Assembly (NCBI GenBank): GCA_040285825.1 | Contig: JAUPSS010000008.1 | Span: forward strand, 1,054,001-1,118,000 | DNA length: 64,000 nt | From: Eukaryota sp. TZLM1-RC | Taxonomy: Eukaryota > Metamonada: BaSk clade | Direction: 5' to 3' | Shown here: in pieces, positions 1 through 9,828 of the stretch | Layout of the letters: the number at the start of each line of letters is the position of its first letter | How positions within the stretch are numbered: position 1 is the stretch's first letter | Made by a program: the position numbers and the translations under genes | Notes under the pieces: model-generated | The model's database searches: none | Told to the model about the DNA's origin: nothing | The model's input: only the letters and a program-made list of their open reading frames with translations

Positions 1-2
1 TC

Positions 3-2960
3 AATGAATTTTCTGACATTCTTAATGTAGCGTCCTCCGCAGATTTTGAAACCTTACACTACACAGACCCAAAGGTGTTCCAACAAGAACGCGTGTCAGT
101 GCTTATCTCACTTGCTTCTCTTGACCTCACGAGACTTCTGGCTTCTTCCTCTGACGATGCACGTGCTTTTTTTGACCGTTCTTGTTCTGCTCACCTATCC
201 ACTGCCGAAAGCGAAGACCCTGAATCACTGTTAATGCGTCTATGCCAGGCAGTCTTCTTTTACGCCAAAGGAGACATTGCTAAGGCCAGAACTCATCTCC
301 ACATCATTGAACAGACCGAGCCACACGACATTGAACCTGTTTACCATTATGTCAGTGCTTTAACCGACCTTGTTGATCACAAGTATAAGGAAGGTTTAGT
401 AAGTCTTCGCAAAGCCTTGGTTAGTTGTCTTGAAGGTAAGTCAGGAGGTTGTTTGATTCTTCCCTTTGTATATGTCTTGTTATCTCTCTGTTTTGGGGTA
501 TTGGGTGACTTTAACAAGGCACGGCTTTCCCTGCAGAAGTCAAAGGAAGTCTTTTTATCACGTGAAGAGGATCTTCCCTCTATTTACCATTTAGTTTACT
601 TTTACACTGATTTTCTTTCACACAAAAAGATGCCATCACGAGAGGGGTTTGATTCACTATCCGCTGCTCTCGATTTAGGCAGTCCTTCGGCCAGAATCTT
701 CGCAGCCAACTGCTTTATCCAACAACAACGACTCCAAGATGCTTCAAAATTAGTAAGAAGCGAAGGTCGCGTTGTCATTGATTTTAACAAGGCTGAACTA
801 CTTTACCTCCAAGGCATTGTGCACCAGATGGTTGGGCAGTTCTCCGATGCAGCAAAATGCTTTGATCAGGTCATGGCCATCTACGCAAAGCACAAGCAAG
901 AACACTTTGGCGCGATGTACGCTTTTGGACAGGTGACACTGACCCTCAAGTCGAGTGATTCGTTGTTTCCAACAGCAAAAAAGACAGTAGAAACTCTATG
1001 TGAAAGGATGCCAACTTCTATATCTGTTACTAGACTACTGGCTCATTGGCATCGAAGGACTAACAGCTATAACAAAGCAGTGGACTTGGCCAGGAAACTC
1101 ACAAGAGATGATCCTAGTAATGCTGATAATTGGGCATTGCTTGGCGAGGTTTCTTGTCATGTTAAAGATTTCGTCGCTGCCTTGGAGGCCTACGAAAAGA
1201 CTTTAGGTTTACTGAAGTATTTACAACGAGAAGTTCCTTACCAATTATATTATTCATTAGGGGTATTGCAACTCTACCTCTGTCATAATCTGGATTCAAC
1301 TGCAAGGTTTCTGTCGATGGCTAATGACTTGGTTCACTCAAAGATAAAGGATATCAACAAGCCTGGTGATGTTTATGTTCACCATTGGTTACATTGTCAG
1401 TACGCACTAGGGGTCGTGTTTGAAAGGAAGTGTGATAAGGAAAATGCCATATTACAGTTCAAAAAGGTATTAAGTCACGCACCAGACTACATTTCTTGTT
1501 ATATTAAATTGTGTTTCCTGTCTAATTCAAAGGCCACTCATTATGGATTACGGTGGCTAAAGTTGGGTATTTACGCAAACCCAAACTCTTCTGATCTGAT
1601 GAATGAAATTGGGAACTTTTACCACCGAAATGGGGATGTTCAGACAGCTTATGAGACCTTTAAGTCGGTCATAGAACATCGTCAGTTTGATTCGTATGCT
1701 CAATTGTCTAAGGCCAACATTAGAATTGCAACCATTCATGGAAGAGATTCCACATTTATTCAAACTGCTCTTTTTTCAGCTTTGGAAGAATACAAGAAAG
1801 TAATTGGGTGGAGGAAATTTAATCTTTTTGCAGTCGTAGGCTTGGCTTGTATATTGGGTTATCTTGGTGAGTATAACTCTTGCATTTCCCTCCTTTCCCA
1901 CGTCCGGGAAGCTCAGCCAGTCATTATCGACAATCACTTTCCGTTTTGGGTGCTGTTGGGTCATGCCTCAGTTCAAAACAAAGATATTAGGGGAGGCTTG
2001 AGACATTATAAAAAGGCTGAAACTATTTTGAAAAACACTCCTTTAAGTGAGTTGCGATGTGTCAAGAAAAACCATAAACTCGGTTTAATATACCAATTTC
2101 AGGCTCGTGCTTTGGTCAACCTTGATGAATACTCTAGTGCAGTTTCTTTGCTGAATCGAGCAATAAAGGAACTCCCCTATGACCTAAGGTTGGTTTATGA
2201 CCGCTCAGTTTGTCTTTTGGCTGAGTCGAGAAAGTCTCAGAAAGAATGTCAAGAGCTAATCAAGCAAGAAATATTAGACTTTTCAGCATTGAAGAAGCAA
2301 ACAGAGCAAGCCCACCTGTATGCAATCAGAACACAAGAATTTTTCTATTATCTCTATAACTGTTGGATCGCTAAGGAAACAGAAGACGTTAATGAATTGG
2401 GTATCACTAAAGAGGAAGCTTCATTTATTTTGAGCAAAGTACGACCTTCGATGAGAAAGTTCAAAGCTCTGGCTGATGGAGGTAAGAAGGCCACTAATAC
2501 TGCTGGGTCTTTAAGAAAGGCTGTAGAAAAGAAGGAGGAAGAAGGAAGAAACAAACTCGAGGAAAAGGAAAGGAAATTGCGTTTGATGGAAGAAGCAAAA
2601 GAAAAGAAAAGACAAGAGGAAGAGAGATTACGTTTGTTGGAAGAAGAAAAGATAAGAGAGCAAGCTCGAAAAGATAAAGAAAGACTTGAAAAAATTAGAT
2701 TACAGTGGGAAGAGCAAAACAAAGCAAAACCAACAAGAGGAAAAGGTAAAAAGGACAATTTTGTTTCTTATGCTTCTGAAGATGAGTCATCAGTTCCTGT
2801 CAACCCAGACTTGATTGCTGAAATGGAAGAGAGAGGTACATTGAAGAGGAGAAAAAGTGGACGTAAAACAAAGTTAAAGAAAGCTTCTCATGATTCAGAG
2901 ACTGATGAAGAACCAAAACTCGATTTAGGTGATGAAAAAACTTTGTCAGATTTAGAATAG
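3..2960 (+). CDS. CTR9: CTR9-like subunit of the PAF1 complex (5' partial)
   Basis: TPR protein of the PAF1 complex, which travels with RNA polymerase II and supports elongation and histone modification in the nucleus. The reading frame is open to the left edge of the window, so the true start lies outside; the first in-window methionines are internal. Successive TPR helices fill roughly residues 1-770 (for example the NWALLGEVSCHVKDFVAALE segment). A long charged helix rich in E, K and R follows (about residues 810-900), then an acidic/basic tail with serine clusters. This TPR array plus KE-rich coiled coil plus acidic tail is the CTR9 layout, and the length (over 980 residues seen) fits. 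The stop is TAG at 2958-2960. The 3' gap to the convergent TOG gene is only 172 bp and AT-rich. What is seen is the architecture; the CTR9 assignment is by family resemblance. Confidence 0.85.
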   Translation, partial: NEFSDILNVASSADFETLHYTDPKVFQQERVSVLISLASLDLTRLLASSSDDARAFFDRSCSAHLSTAESEDPESLLMRLCQAVFFYAKGDIAKARTHLHIIEQTEPHDIEPVYHYVSALTDLVDHKYKEGLVSLRKALVSCLEGKSGGCLILPFVYVLLSLCFGVLGDFNKARLSLQKSKEVFLSREEDLPSIYHLVYFYTDFLSHKKMPSREGFDSLSAALDLGSPSARIFAANCFIQQQRLQDASKLVRSEGRVVIDFNKAELLYLQGIVHQMVGQFSDAAKCFDQVMAIYAKHKQEHFGAMYAFGQVTLTLKSSDSLFPTAKKTVETLCERMPTSISVTRLLAHWHRRTNSYNKAVDLARKLTRDDPSNADNWALLGEVSCHVKDFVAALEAYEKTLGLLKYLQREVPYQLYYSLGVLQLYLCHNLDSTARFLSMANDLVHSKIKDINKPGDVYVHHWLHCQYALGVVFERKCDKENAILQFKKVLSHAPDYISCYIKLCFLSNSKATHYGLRWLKLGIYANPNSSDLMNEIGNFYHRNGDVQTAYETFKSVIEHRQFDSYAQLSKANIRIATIHGRDSTFIQTALFSALEEYKKVIGWRKFNLFAVVGLACILGYLGEYNSCISLLSHVREAQPVIIDNHFPFWVLLGHASVQNKDIRGGLRHYKKAETILKNTPLSELRCVKKNHKLGLIYQFQARALVNLDEYSSAVSLLNRAIKELPYDLRLVYDRSVCLLAESRKSQKECQELIKQEILDFSALKKQTEQAHLYAIRTQEFFYYLYNCWIAKETEDVNELGITKEEASFILSKVRPSMRKFKALADGGKKATNTAGSLRKAVEKKEEEGRNKLEEKERKLRLMEEAKEKKRQEEERLRLLEEEKIREQARKDKERLEKIRLQWEEQNKAKPTRGKGKKDNFVSYASEDESSVPVNPDLIAEMEERGTLKRRKSGRKTKLKKASHDSETDEEPKLDLGDEKTLSDLE

Positions 2961-3132
2961 AGTTGTAGAGTAATAATTTTAAAAACAAAATAAAATAAAA
3001 TTTATTTTTTATACTTATTTATAAATAATACATTTAATAATACATAGATTCCATGGTATTGTTTAATAACAATACCAGAAGAATTAAATAAAACCACATA
3101 ATTGGGCAATAATGTAGTAAGAAACACAGACT

Positions 3133-5055
3133 TCACCGTTTTCTTGAAAAGTTATTATTACTTCCACTCAAATGCAGCTTATTTCCATTCTGTTCAGAAA
3201 AAATTAATTTTGAGATTTTAGAAGAAATATCAGGTGGAAAATGTTGATTTTCAGTCAACTTTGATATAATTGAAGAAAAACCATTATTATTAAGAAACAA
3301 CAACACTTTCCTTGCATTTCCTCTGACAATCGGAGACGCATCCCCTAAGAAATTGCCAATGATTGAAATAATTTTCTCATAAAGACTAGTATTTAAAGTA
3401 CTAGAGTTAAATTCAACCATATAACCCAAAGCATTGACAGCTTCAGCTCTCACCAGGGCGTTCAAATTACCAAAATAACTCTGTAACTGACTCAAAGCCT
3501 TGGTACTAGAAACCACCTTAATGGTAACAAATAGAGTTTCACTTGCAGTTTCGGAAAGAAAAAGATTTGGTTCGCTAATTTTTCTAAACAAAACAGATAA
3601 TAAAGAAGGCAACTCACTATCCAAATGTCGCCCTAACACCGAACAGACATTACTGAGCGCTATAAGAGCATTCTTTGACACAGATGATCTCAAGTTATTG
3701 GCCTGGTTAATTAACAAAGGAAGACACGTCTTGAGGACAGTTATATCTGGATTTGGTTCCTTTGAATGCTTGGTTATCGATTCAATAGCCTTATTACAAG
3801 TCTCCCAATTATCAGAATTTAAATCATTAACCGCAGTGTTGATGTCTAATGATGGAGATGCAGAAGGGTTGTAGGTAGCATAGAGAGAACCCCTGGTCAA
3901 GAGATTTCTTTTGACCTGACCGGCAATTGGAGAGACGGGGGCAGAAACGGGTGAACTTGATTGGGGCCAGGTAATTGAATACAGCAGACTTTTACGATCT
4001 TCTGTTGACCTCAAAAGACCTGCACTCATCGCTTTCCTTCTCACTTTGTTATGCTGAGGGGTGGTCTTGGCCGAGACAGTTCCTCTTAGCTTTTTGAGAA
4101 TGGTAAGGCTATTTGACAGGTTACTAGTGTCCTTTGTTTGGGGGTCAGATTCAATGGAAAGAGGGGGTACAGGAGAGGTTCTGGAGTAGTTCGACATAGA
4201 AGTGGGTGGAAGAGAGGCTGGGATTGGGGTTTGGCGACGAAGTTTTTGCCTCATTGATTGTGACACAATGGGATTGGGTTTGGAAGAAGGAGTGGTGGAG
4301 GGAGGGGGAATAGGGGTAGACGACTTGATCTTACGTTGGTGATCTTCCGGTAGAATGACAAACTCTTCGCTTGAGAGAGAAGGGCGTTCAGGGAAGCCTA
4401 GCCGTGTATCTATAATGGAGTACAGTTCGTCAGAGACAGTGTTGAATGACCGTATGGTGTTGATGAAGTTGTCTTCACCAAGTGAGTCTCCCAAAACTAT
4501 TAGGGTTTCCACAAAGACGAAGGTTAGTTTGGAATCATTGTAGGTAAGGGGAAGACATTCAACACAGAGCTTTTTGATCAAATGTTGAGCATCGATGCCA
4601 GTAGCATTTGTTAAAGTTGCCCGTATTATACAAAAGAAACAAGATTGGAGACCCCTCTTCATAGTAGCTGGTTCGGCCATTGACGCATAGTCTAACAAAG
4701 AAGATAAGACAGGTCTTGCTGATAAAACTTCCACTACTATCATGACACATTTAGAAGAAGTGTCACGAATGACACGCTTAACATCAGACATGGAATCCCA
4801 TAATAGTTTTAAAATAGAGGGCAATTGTGGCATAATATCTAGTGTTATAAGCTTTGTTATATAGGATATTGCTTTCAGTCCATGTAATCTAATTCTAACA
4901 TTTGTATCATAGAGAAGTGCTGATATAGACTGTATGAAATCAGGGAGATTATGTATGATTTGATGAGCATTCTTTGAAGACTTGAGAAACTTGCAGAAAG
5001 CTTCTGCAGCCTCTGTCCTTGCCTTCGCATCTTCTTGATCGAAAGAGAACTGCAT
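3133..5055 (-). CDS. TOG/HEAT-repeat protein, TOGARAM/Crescerin-like
   Basis: Predicted microtubule-binding protein of 640 residues with two HEAT/TOG-like arrays: about residues 1-210 and about 400-620. They are joined by a Ser/Pro-rich basic linker (about 220-390). The C-terminal array contains NNLRSSVSKNALIALSNV and a closing VRGNARKVLLFL helix, which resemble the C-terminal TOG domains of TOGARAM/FAM179 (Crescerin) proteins of ciliary axonemes; CLASP is the nearest alternative. The ATG at 5053-5055 was chosen because the frame extends upstream only to a non-ATG codon at 5121, preceded by TGA. It is divergent from the small membrane protein, with 80 bp between the two ATGs, so the pair probably shares a promoter. 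The family (TOG, CLASP superfamily) is fairly sure; the exact orthologue is inference. Confidence 0.65.
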   Translation of the reverse strand: MQFSFDQEDAKARTEAAEAFCKFLKSSKNAHQIIHNLPDFIQSISALLYDTNVRIRLHGLKAISYITKLITLDIMPQLPSILKLLWDSMSDVKRVIRDTSSKCVMIVVEVLSARPVLSSLLDYASMAEPATMKRGLQSCFFCIIRATLTNATGIDAQHLIKKLCVECLPLTYNDSKLTFVFVETLIVLGDSLGEDNFINTIRSFNTVSDELYSIIDTRLGFPERPSLSSEEFVILPEDHQRKIKSSTPIPPPSTTPSSKPNPIVSQSMRQKLRRQTPIPASLPPTSMSNYSRTSPVPPLSIESDPQTKDTSNLSNSLTILKKLRGTVSAKTTPQHNKVRRKAMSAGLLRSTEDRKSLLYSITWPQSSSPVSAPVSPIAGQVKRNLLTRGSLYATYNPSASPSLDINTAVNDLNSDNWETCNKAIESITKHSKEPNPDITVLKTCLPLLINQANNLRSSVSKNALIALSNVCSVLGRHLDSELPSLLSVLFRKISEPNLFLSETASETLFVTIKVVSSTKALSQLQSYFGNLNALVRAEAVNALGYMVEFNSSTLNTSLYEKIISIIGNFLGDASPIVRGNARKVLLFLNNNGFSSIISKLTENQHFPPDISSKISKLIFSEQNGNKLHLSGSNNNFSRKR

Positions 5056-5135
5056 GAAACGACTGCAGAGGGATAAGATTGCAGCAGATTGAGGGAAACT
5101 GTTATTTCGTTTGTTTTGCACTAATCACATTTTGC

Positions 5136-5369
5136 ATGACTCTAGTTGTTCGTTTTCTATATCTTCTAGCTGTCTCTTCTCTGGGAGTGTACCTAAAAAC
5201 CAATACCGATGTATCTAAAGTTTATCTTATCCTGGTAGCTTCTGTCCTGAGCATTTGTTGGAAGTCCTTTGTCAAATCTAAGCAATCTATAAGCCCAATC
5301 TTTCGTGCATTCTGCGTACTGATTGTCCTAATTGCTGCAATGGTTGTTCTCATTCGCAGCCTTAGCTAA
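5136..5369 (+). CDS. small hydrophobic membrane protein, unknown
   Basis: A 77-residue frame from the ATG at 5136. It has an N-terminal hydrophobic stretch (about residues 2-18), a second (about 28-44) and a third (about 58-73), separated by short polar, basic loops (FVKSKQS). This suggests a small two- or three-pass membrane protein of the ER or Golgi. It could not be matched to a family. The frame is open further upstream without ATG (to 5079), but that part overlaps the promoter of the divergent TOG gene, so the first ATG is preferred. It stands alone between two well supported genes and is followed by about 190 bp of AT-rich non-coding DNA. A spurious ORF remains possible; the hydrophobic pattern and clean position favour a gene. 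Confidence 0.45.
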   Translation: MTLVVRFLYLLAVSSLGVYLKTNTDVSKVYLILVASVLSICWKSFVKSKQSISPIFRAFCVLIVLIAAMVVLIRSLS

Positions 5370-5559
5370 TTATTGACTCATTTACTATCTCACCTTTGAA
5401 CTTTCAATACTACCAGACTCAACATGTTTATTGTTAGCTGAGTTGTGTTATTTTATCAATTTATATGTGCTGAAATTGTTTACATCTTAAATATATATCA
5501 TTCTATTTATTTAATATTTAAATATTCTTTAATAAAATATAACATCAATCAATCCGTAA

Positions 5560-6483
5560 CTAATCACAATCATCTACCTCATAACTTTGCCTTTCTTGCA
5601 ACGCCCTGCACAATTTAGCCAACTTGTCCTTATCAGCTTTCTCCTTCTTCAACTTTTCCATTGTATTAGCCAGTTCAACGCCAGTCAAGGTAAGCCTATC
5701 ATTAAGAGATTTTACCTTGGTTTGAAGTTTAACATTGTCCTCTTGAACTCTTTTCGATTCACTGGTAACACTCTTAACTGTATCATGACTTTGCGTAACC
5801 ATATCTATAAGTTCTTGGTATTTTGCACCATATTCTTGGACTTGCTCAGTCCTTTCCTTTAAAGCTTGGTCTAATAACTTAATCTTTTCTTGTAACTGAT
5901 TAATAATGTTAAAAGCTTCTTTTTTAGAGTTGGTTTCCTGAGCAAGTTTAGCTTCTGCAAGTTGTTTTTCTAATGTTTTTCGTTCAATTTCATTTTGACG
6001 TTGAGCATCTCTATCTTCAAAATTCTTGACAATTTCTGCTAGTTTCTCCTTCATATTGGCCCTTTCATCCTCTAAGGCCTTTCTTTGTTGTGATTCAAGT
6101 GTAATCTTTTGCTCAACATCCGAAATAGATTGTTCAAATTTCAATGAGAGGTCCTTCCTATAGGTTTCTTGTTGTTCAATGTATTGCTTTGTTTCTGCTG
6201 ATAATGCCTTGTTCTTTTCCTGAAGAGTGCGGCACAGATTCGACAGTTTTTGGTTCTTTGAGTTTAAATCTTTGTTTTCGTCTTCTAATTGAGACATTTG
6301 CTCTCTCAGAAGAGTGTTTTGTAGATTCACCTTTTCTAGTTTGGTTTCGCTGTCCACAAGTCGTGAGACTATGGATTCATCAAGTTGATGTTGAGAAGTT
6401 AACTGACCCCGTAGTTTCGAGCTATAAGCTTCCTCATTGAACAATGAGAGCATAGTTTTCGCAATTTGAAGCTTGTCAGTCAT
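5560..6483 (-). CDS. taxilin-family coiled-coil protein
   Basis: A 307-residue protein that is almost entirely coiled coil. Two copies of the taxilin signature occur near its ends: KLSNLCRTLQEKNKAL (about residues 78-93) and KLAKLCRALQERQ (about 286-298). Taxilins bind syntaxins and act in membrane traffic; the shorter protist forms are close to this size. The start at 6483 is the first ATG of the frame. The next gene, SPT4, starts 74 bp away on the other strand, so the two probably share a bidirectional promoter. No truncation is visible. The family call rests on the paired LCR(T/A)LQE motifs and the continuous heptads. Confidence 0.8.
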   Translation of the reverse strand: MTDKLQIAKTMLSLFNEEAYSSKLRGQLTSQHQLDESIVSRLVDSETKLEKVNLQNTLLREQMSQLEDENKDLNSKNQKLSNLCRTLQEKNKALSAETKQYIEQQETYRKDLSLKFEQSISDVEQKITLESQQRKALEDERANMKEKLAEIVKNFEDRDAQRQNEIERKTLEKQLAEAKLAQETNSKKEAFNIINQLQEKIKLLDQALKERTEQVQEYGAKYQELIDMVTQSHDTVKSVTSESKRVQEDNVKLQTKVKSLNDRLTLTGVELANTMEKLKKEKADKDKLAKLCRALQERQSYEVDDCD

Positions 6484-6557
6484 GGAGAGATTGAAGAAGC
6501 TCTATTTTTGAAGGAAGAACAAAAAAATAAAATCAATACTTCCCAATCTTATCCAGA

Positions 6558-6950
6558 ATGTCTTCAGCTCGTGCTCAACGTGCGGCTAAAGTACTTCCTA
6601 AAAGTGTTAAATCTCTAAAAGCCTGCTTATGGTGTGGACTCATTAAAACAGAAGAACAGTTTATTGACCAGGGTTGTGAAAATTGTACTTTTCTTCACAT
6701 GGAAGGGGATCCAGACAGAGTAGCGGAAGTTACAACAACTTCATACGAGGGCATTGTGTCAGTTATGAACAATTCTACATGGGTCTCCAATTACCTGGGA
6801 TTAGGTACGTTTTCATAAAGTTTAATCAAAGATAAAGCAAAGCCTGGAGTATATGCTATGCACATCATTGATAAGATGCCAGAGAATCTATATGATCATT
6901 TTCGAGATCACGCCTCAGCTCCACCACGGTCGACTAAGTCCTCTGAATAA
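6558..6950 (+). CDS. SPT4: transcription elongation factor SPT4 (one 27-nt intron)
   Basis: SPT4 is the small zinc-finger partner of SPT5 (DSIF), acting on elongating RNA polymerase II. Exon 1 (6558-6804) carries the finger CLWCGLIKTEEQFIDQGCENC, a CxxC-x14-CxxC pattern, and the F-x-G-x3 dimerisation region. The frame then hits a premature stop. Removing a 27-nt GT...AG intron (6805-6831, gtacgt...caaag) restores frame (phase 1) and joins to KAKPGVYAMHI, which matches the conserved PGxYA strand of SPT4. Exon 2 is 6832-6950, giving 121 residues, the usual SPT4 length. The intron is inferred from reading frame and family conservation. Confidence 0.9.
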
Positions 6951-6995
6951 TAAATTTAATACACAGTTTTGAACTTCACATTCAACATCATTAAA

Positions 6996-7742
6996 TTACT
7001 TTAGTTTATGACCGAGTTTTTTTAACAGCTTTTGAATAGGTACCCAAGTGTCTTCACCAAAAAGTGTCTTACATAACACTTTTTTTCCAGTAAAATGGCC
7101 TTCCAAGTGAAGTTTAGATACCTCCTTCATTGAAAAAGGACCTTGAGTATCTCCCACAACACTAATTAAAACAGTAAAATCATGATTTAAATGAAAAGGT
7201 AATTGGTGTAATATATCATCTTGTCCTGAACGTTGGGTCAATTCAGTAAATGTATTAAAGTCTTCAGTTCTAGCTTCCTTCACAAGTCTACAAATTGTTT
7301 CTGCTGGTCTCTCATGAGGGAGCATATACTTGGTAATCTCAAAAGGTATTTCATCTTGTGCAATATGACTTGTCAATGTCCATTCAGTCTCTGTTTCTAT
7401 ACGTCTCTGTTTGGTTGATGGTTCAAAGGGTTTACGACAATCCTGGAGCCACGCATCATCCCTGGTGAGCTTTCCAGTATTACCTAGTTCATCAATCTCT
7501 GGATAATTAGGATCTTCTGTGCCTTGAAATGGCTCTAGTGGAAAATCGCTATAATCAGCACTGAAAAGACCACCTGCCAATGGCTGTTTCTCAGATAGAA
7601 TAGGTGCAACAGAATGATCTTCTTCATGCTGATGTGTAGTTACCTCATCTTCAGACTCGGAATCTGTTGCTATTAGTTCCTCTTCACTATGTTGAGACTC
7701 GTCCGGTGATTCTGGTTCCATAATTGTTTCTGGCTCTGACAT
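6996..7742 (-). CDS. CD2BP2/LIN1-like GYF-domain protein (U5 snRNP-associated)
   Basis: A 248-residue protein with a long acidic, Ser-rich N-terminus (about residues 1-60), a middle region and a C-terminal GYF-type domain. The domain reads DTQGPFSMKEVSKLHLEGHF (about 201-220), the GPF-x-M/V-x-W/L-x5-GYF pattern, with H-F replacing Y-F. CD2BP2/Lin1/Snu40 proteins have this layout (disordered acidic N-terminus, GYF at the end) and bind proline-rich partners in the U5 snRNP. The ATG at 7742 is preceded directly by the shared upstream motif TTTGTGCTATTAGCCG, which supports this start. CD2BP2 is the best guess; another GYF protein cannot be excluded. Confidence 0.65.
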   Translation of the reverse strand: MSEPETIMEPESPDESQHSEEELIATDSESEDEVTTHQHEEDHSVAPILSEKQPLAGGLFSADYSDFPLEPFQGTEDPNYPEIDELGNTGKLTRDDAWLQDCRKPFEPSTKQRRIETETEWTLTSHIAQDEIPFEITKYMLPHERPAETICRLVKEARTEDFNTFTELTQRSGQDDILHQLPFHLNHDFTVLISVVGDTQGPFSMKEVSKLHLEGHFTGKKVLCKTLFGEDTWVPIQKLLKKLGHKLK

Positions 7743-7835
7743 CGGCTAATAGCACAAATATGCCAAATAGTAGTAACAAGTGGAGATTTCTGAAATCTCG
7801 TGGATGTAGGTTGTGGATGTAGATGAAATGAATCA
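7743..7835 (-). promoter_or_regulatory. shared upstream motif of the CD2BP2-like gene
   Basis: Read on the minus strand, the 16 bases TTTGTGCTATTAGCCG end exactly at the ATG (7743-7758). Before them lies CTACTATTTGGC, and similarity to the POLR3F upstream region extends to about 7835 (TTCAT..CTACATCCAC and AGAAATCTC.ACTTGTTACTA). The same core precedes COG3, LRRC45 and POLR3F. A core promoter/initiator is the simplest reading; the function is inferred. Confidence 0.6.
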
Positions 7836-8382
7836 AGCCAGAACTTTTACTATAAGATAAATCAAAATGGTCATTTTCCAAAGTCTCCTTCCAATACCCC
7901 CAGTTTCTTCTTTTTCAGTTATATGAGAGAAGATCTTGTTATGGAAAAATGTAAATAGGTAACCAATTGTTACACTGGAAATCATGATTAAAAGGTTGAA
8001 CCTGTGAAAATATTCTTATTGATGCTATTTTTACTAAGGACGTCCACTACTTTGCAACTGTACGTTTCTTAAAGTCATCTCTTCACATGCATACATCCTA
8101 GCTCTTTCCTAATGTATAAGTCATTCAATGAGTTGATGCTCCACTCTTTCATTTAAAAAGTTGCAGTAGCAAGAGGAGGATCTGTCAATTGTTGAGTAAG
8201 CGGTTTGAGTTTGTTCTTGTTAGTAAAGCAGTCTTTAAAAGTCTATTGGAATGTGACCTAGATCAAAATGATGACGTGCTTGTCAGAAAAAATGAGACCT
8301 TTACTTTCTGAAGTAATTAAAAATCTTGAAAAAATGAGGTGTAAAAAATAAACTGAATTTACATTAAATATAATGATACAAA
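7836..8382. other. intergenic, nothing recognised
   Basis: About 550 bp of AT-rich DNA between SAXO and the CD2BP2-like gene, both on the minus strand. No coherent reading frame, RNA gene or element remnant was recognised beyond the shared upstream similarity described separately. Confidence 0.5.
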
Positions 8383-9828
8383 CTACATTGAGTGTTCACA
8401 AAAATGAACACAATTACAACATCTATTAGCAGTAAAATCCTTATAATCATCAGAACTCTTGTAAAAATCTCTCTTATTACCAACAGAATCAGCTAAAGAG
8501 CCTCTATTACCCATCAGCCTAGTATTGCGTGCAATTTCATTGGTAGAGAGCGATTCCTTCAGCATTTCAGGGGAAGGAGGTTGAAAATCAGAGGAGGTAG
8601 GTTTTCCTGAAAAAGGCAAGGTCTTTTTAGGAGAAGATTTGGCTTTCGAAGACATAAATTGCTCAAACTGAGATCTATAAAACTCAGAATCAGGAGCTTT
8701 ATATTTAGAACTTTCAGTTTCCAATAGCCCAGAATCATTGTAATCAAATCTGATTGATGAATTTCTCATGTCAACATCACATAAACCTGACACTGGTGCA
8801 GCTTTTTTAGGAGAAAATTCCCTTTTTGTTTCGGAAACCCCTTCGAAAGCAATCTTGGGTTTAGGTTTTGAACGGCTTGTCACTGGATGATCATTCATCT
8901 TGTAATCAGAAGGTGATGGAGGTTTAAAACTGCCTCTCAATTCAGTCTCCATTGGTCCATAAACCTCCCCCAGATCAATACTTGACCTGGTTTTATCGAC
9001 TTTAACTTTAGGTTCGGGCACAATCTTGCCGCTTTTGTACTGATCTCTATAACTAGTTTTTCCTTCAAACTTTGGGGTCTTTCTAACAGGAGATCGTAGT
9101 GGTTGGGGCGAGGACAGAGACTGCTTGTAAATGTCAGAAGGGTGGGGGACATAGGTGGTTCTGGAGGTAGTGAAAAGATCTGGTGATGACGTTTCCTTGA
9201 GTGTAATGGATGATTGGCGAATTCTTTTTGAATAATCTTCATCCTGTCTAGACTTTTTGTCCAATGCAATTGGTTGATACTGGGAACGAGACTCCGACTG
9301 GCCTTGAAAGGGAAGGGACTTCTTAGCAGAGGAAACACGTGGAGGAGACGGCTTTGGGTATGCAGAGATCGAGGGAGGGGAGTACTTGCTGTTCTCAGTC
9401 TCAAAAATTCTCTCACTAGATGGAGGGGCTATGTTGGACACGCGTGCACGATCCTTAGGTTTGGAAGAAGGTGACGAGTAGATAGTGCTGTCGTAAGCAG
9501 GAAAATCTGAGTGAAGAGTGGACGCCCCATTGAATGGAAGGGAACGTTTTGGAGACACATTGATTGGAGACTTGGTTTCGAGTAATTGAGGAGAAATAGG
9601 ATGTGGTTTGTAAGTCTCCCTTGATGTAGTGGATAAATACCGCTCCCCACCAGGAGATAAATTAGAGGCAGGTGGCATAACAGGCTTTGCTGGACAACAT
9701 TTGTGTGGTACGTACTCTGCCCTCGATGTTGAACAGCCTTCAAAGGGGATCTTCGGCTTTGAAGTGGGAGTACGAGCAACACGTCCAACGTGGCACGTAC
9801 AGTTACATCCACATGAATTACAAGTCAT
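8383..9828 (-). CDS. SAXO/MAP6-like axonemal microtubule-associated protein
   Basis: A 481-residue basic, Ser/Pro/Lys-rich protein. The N-terminus MTCNSCGCNCTCHVGRV is the Cys-rich start typical of SAXO (FAM154) proteins. About ten degenerate Mn-type repeats follow, such as IPFEGCSTSRAEYVPHK, LPFQGQSESRSQY, KFEGKTSYRDQY and IAFEGVSETKREF, each with the F-x-G-x-(S/T)-x3-(D/E)-(F/Y) core. SAXO proteins stabilise axonemal and basal-body microtubules, partly from inside the lumen. The C-terminus has a second Cys cluster (RCCNCVHFCEHSM). The ATG at 9828 was chosen: the frame continues upstream but only with a TTG start, and the Cys-rich motif begins right after this ATG. It is a sign of a flagellated organism. 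Confidence 0.8.
   Translation of the reverse strand: MTCNSCGCNCTCHVGRVARTPTSKPKIPFEGCSTSRAEYVPHKCCPAKPVMPPASNLSPGGERYLSTTSRETYKPHPISPQLLETKSPINVSPKRSLPFNGASTLHSDFPAYDSTIYSSPSSKPKDRARVSNIAPPSSERIFETENSKYSPPSISAYPKPSPPRVSSAKKSLPFQGQSESRSQYQPIALDKKSRQDEDYSKRIRQSSITLKETSSPDLFTTSRTTYVPHPSDIYKQSLSSPQPLRSPVRKTPKFEGKTSYRDQYKSGKIVPEPKVKVDKTRSSIDLGEVYGPMETELRGSFKPPSPSDYKMNDHPVTSRSKPKPKIAFEGVSETKREFSPKKAAPVSGLCDVDMRNSSIRFDYNDSGLLETESSKYKAPDSEFYRSQFEQFMSSKAKSSPKKTLPFSGKPTSSDFQPPSPEMLKESLSTNEIARNTRLMGNRGSLADSVGNKRDFYKSSDDYKDFTANRCCNCVHFCEHSM

Noticed and set aside
75-75. CTR9 start at the GTG near base 75
   Set aside because: The frame is open to the window edge and the protein text continues upstream, so the gene is partial.
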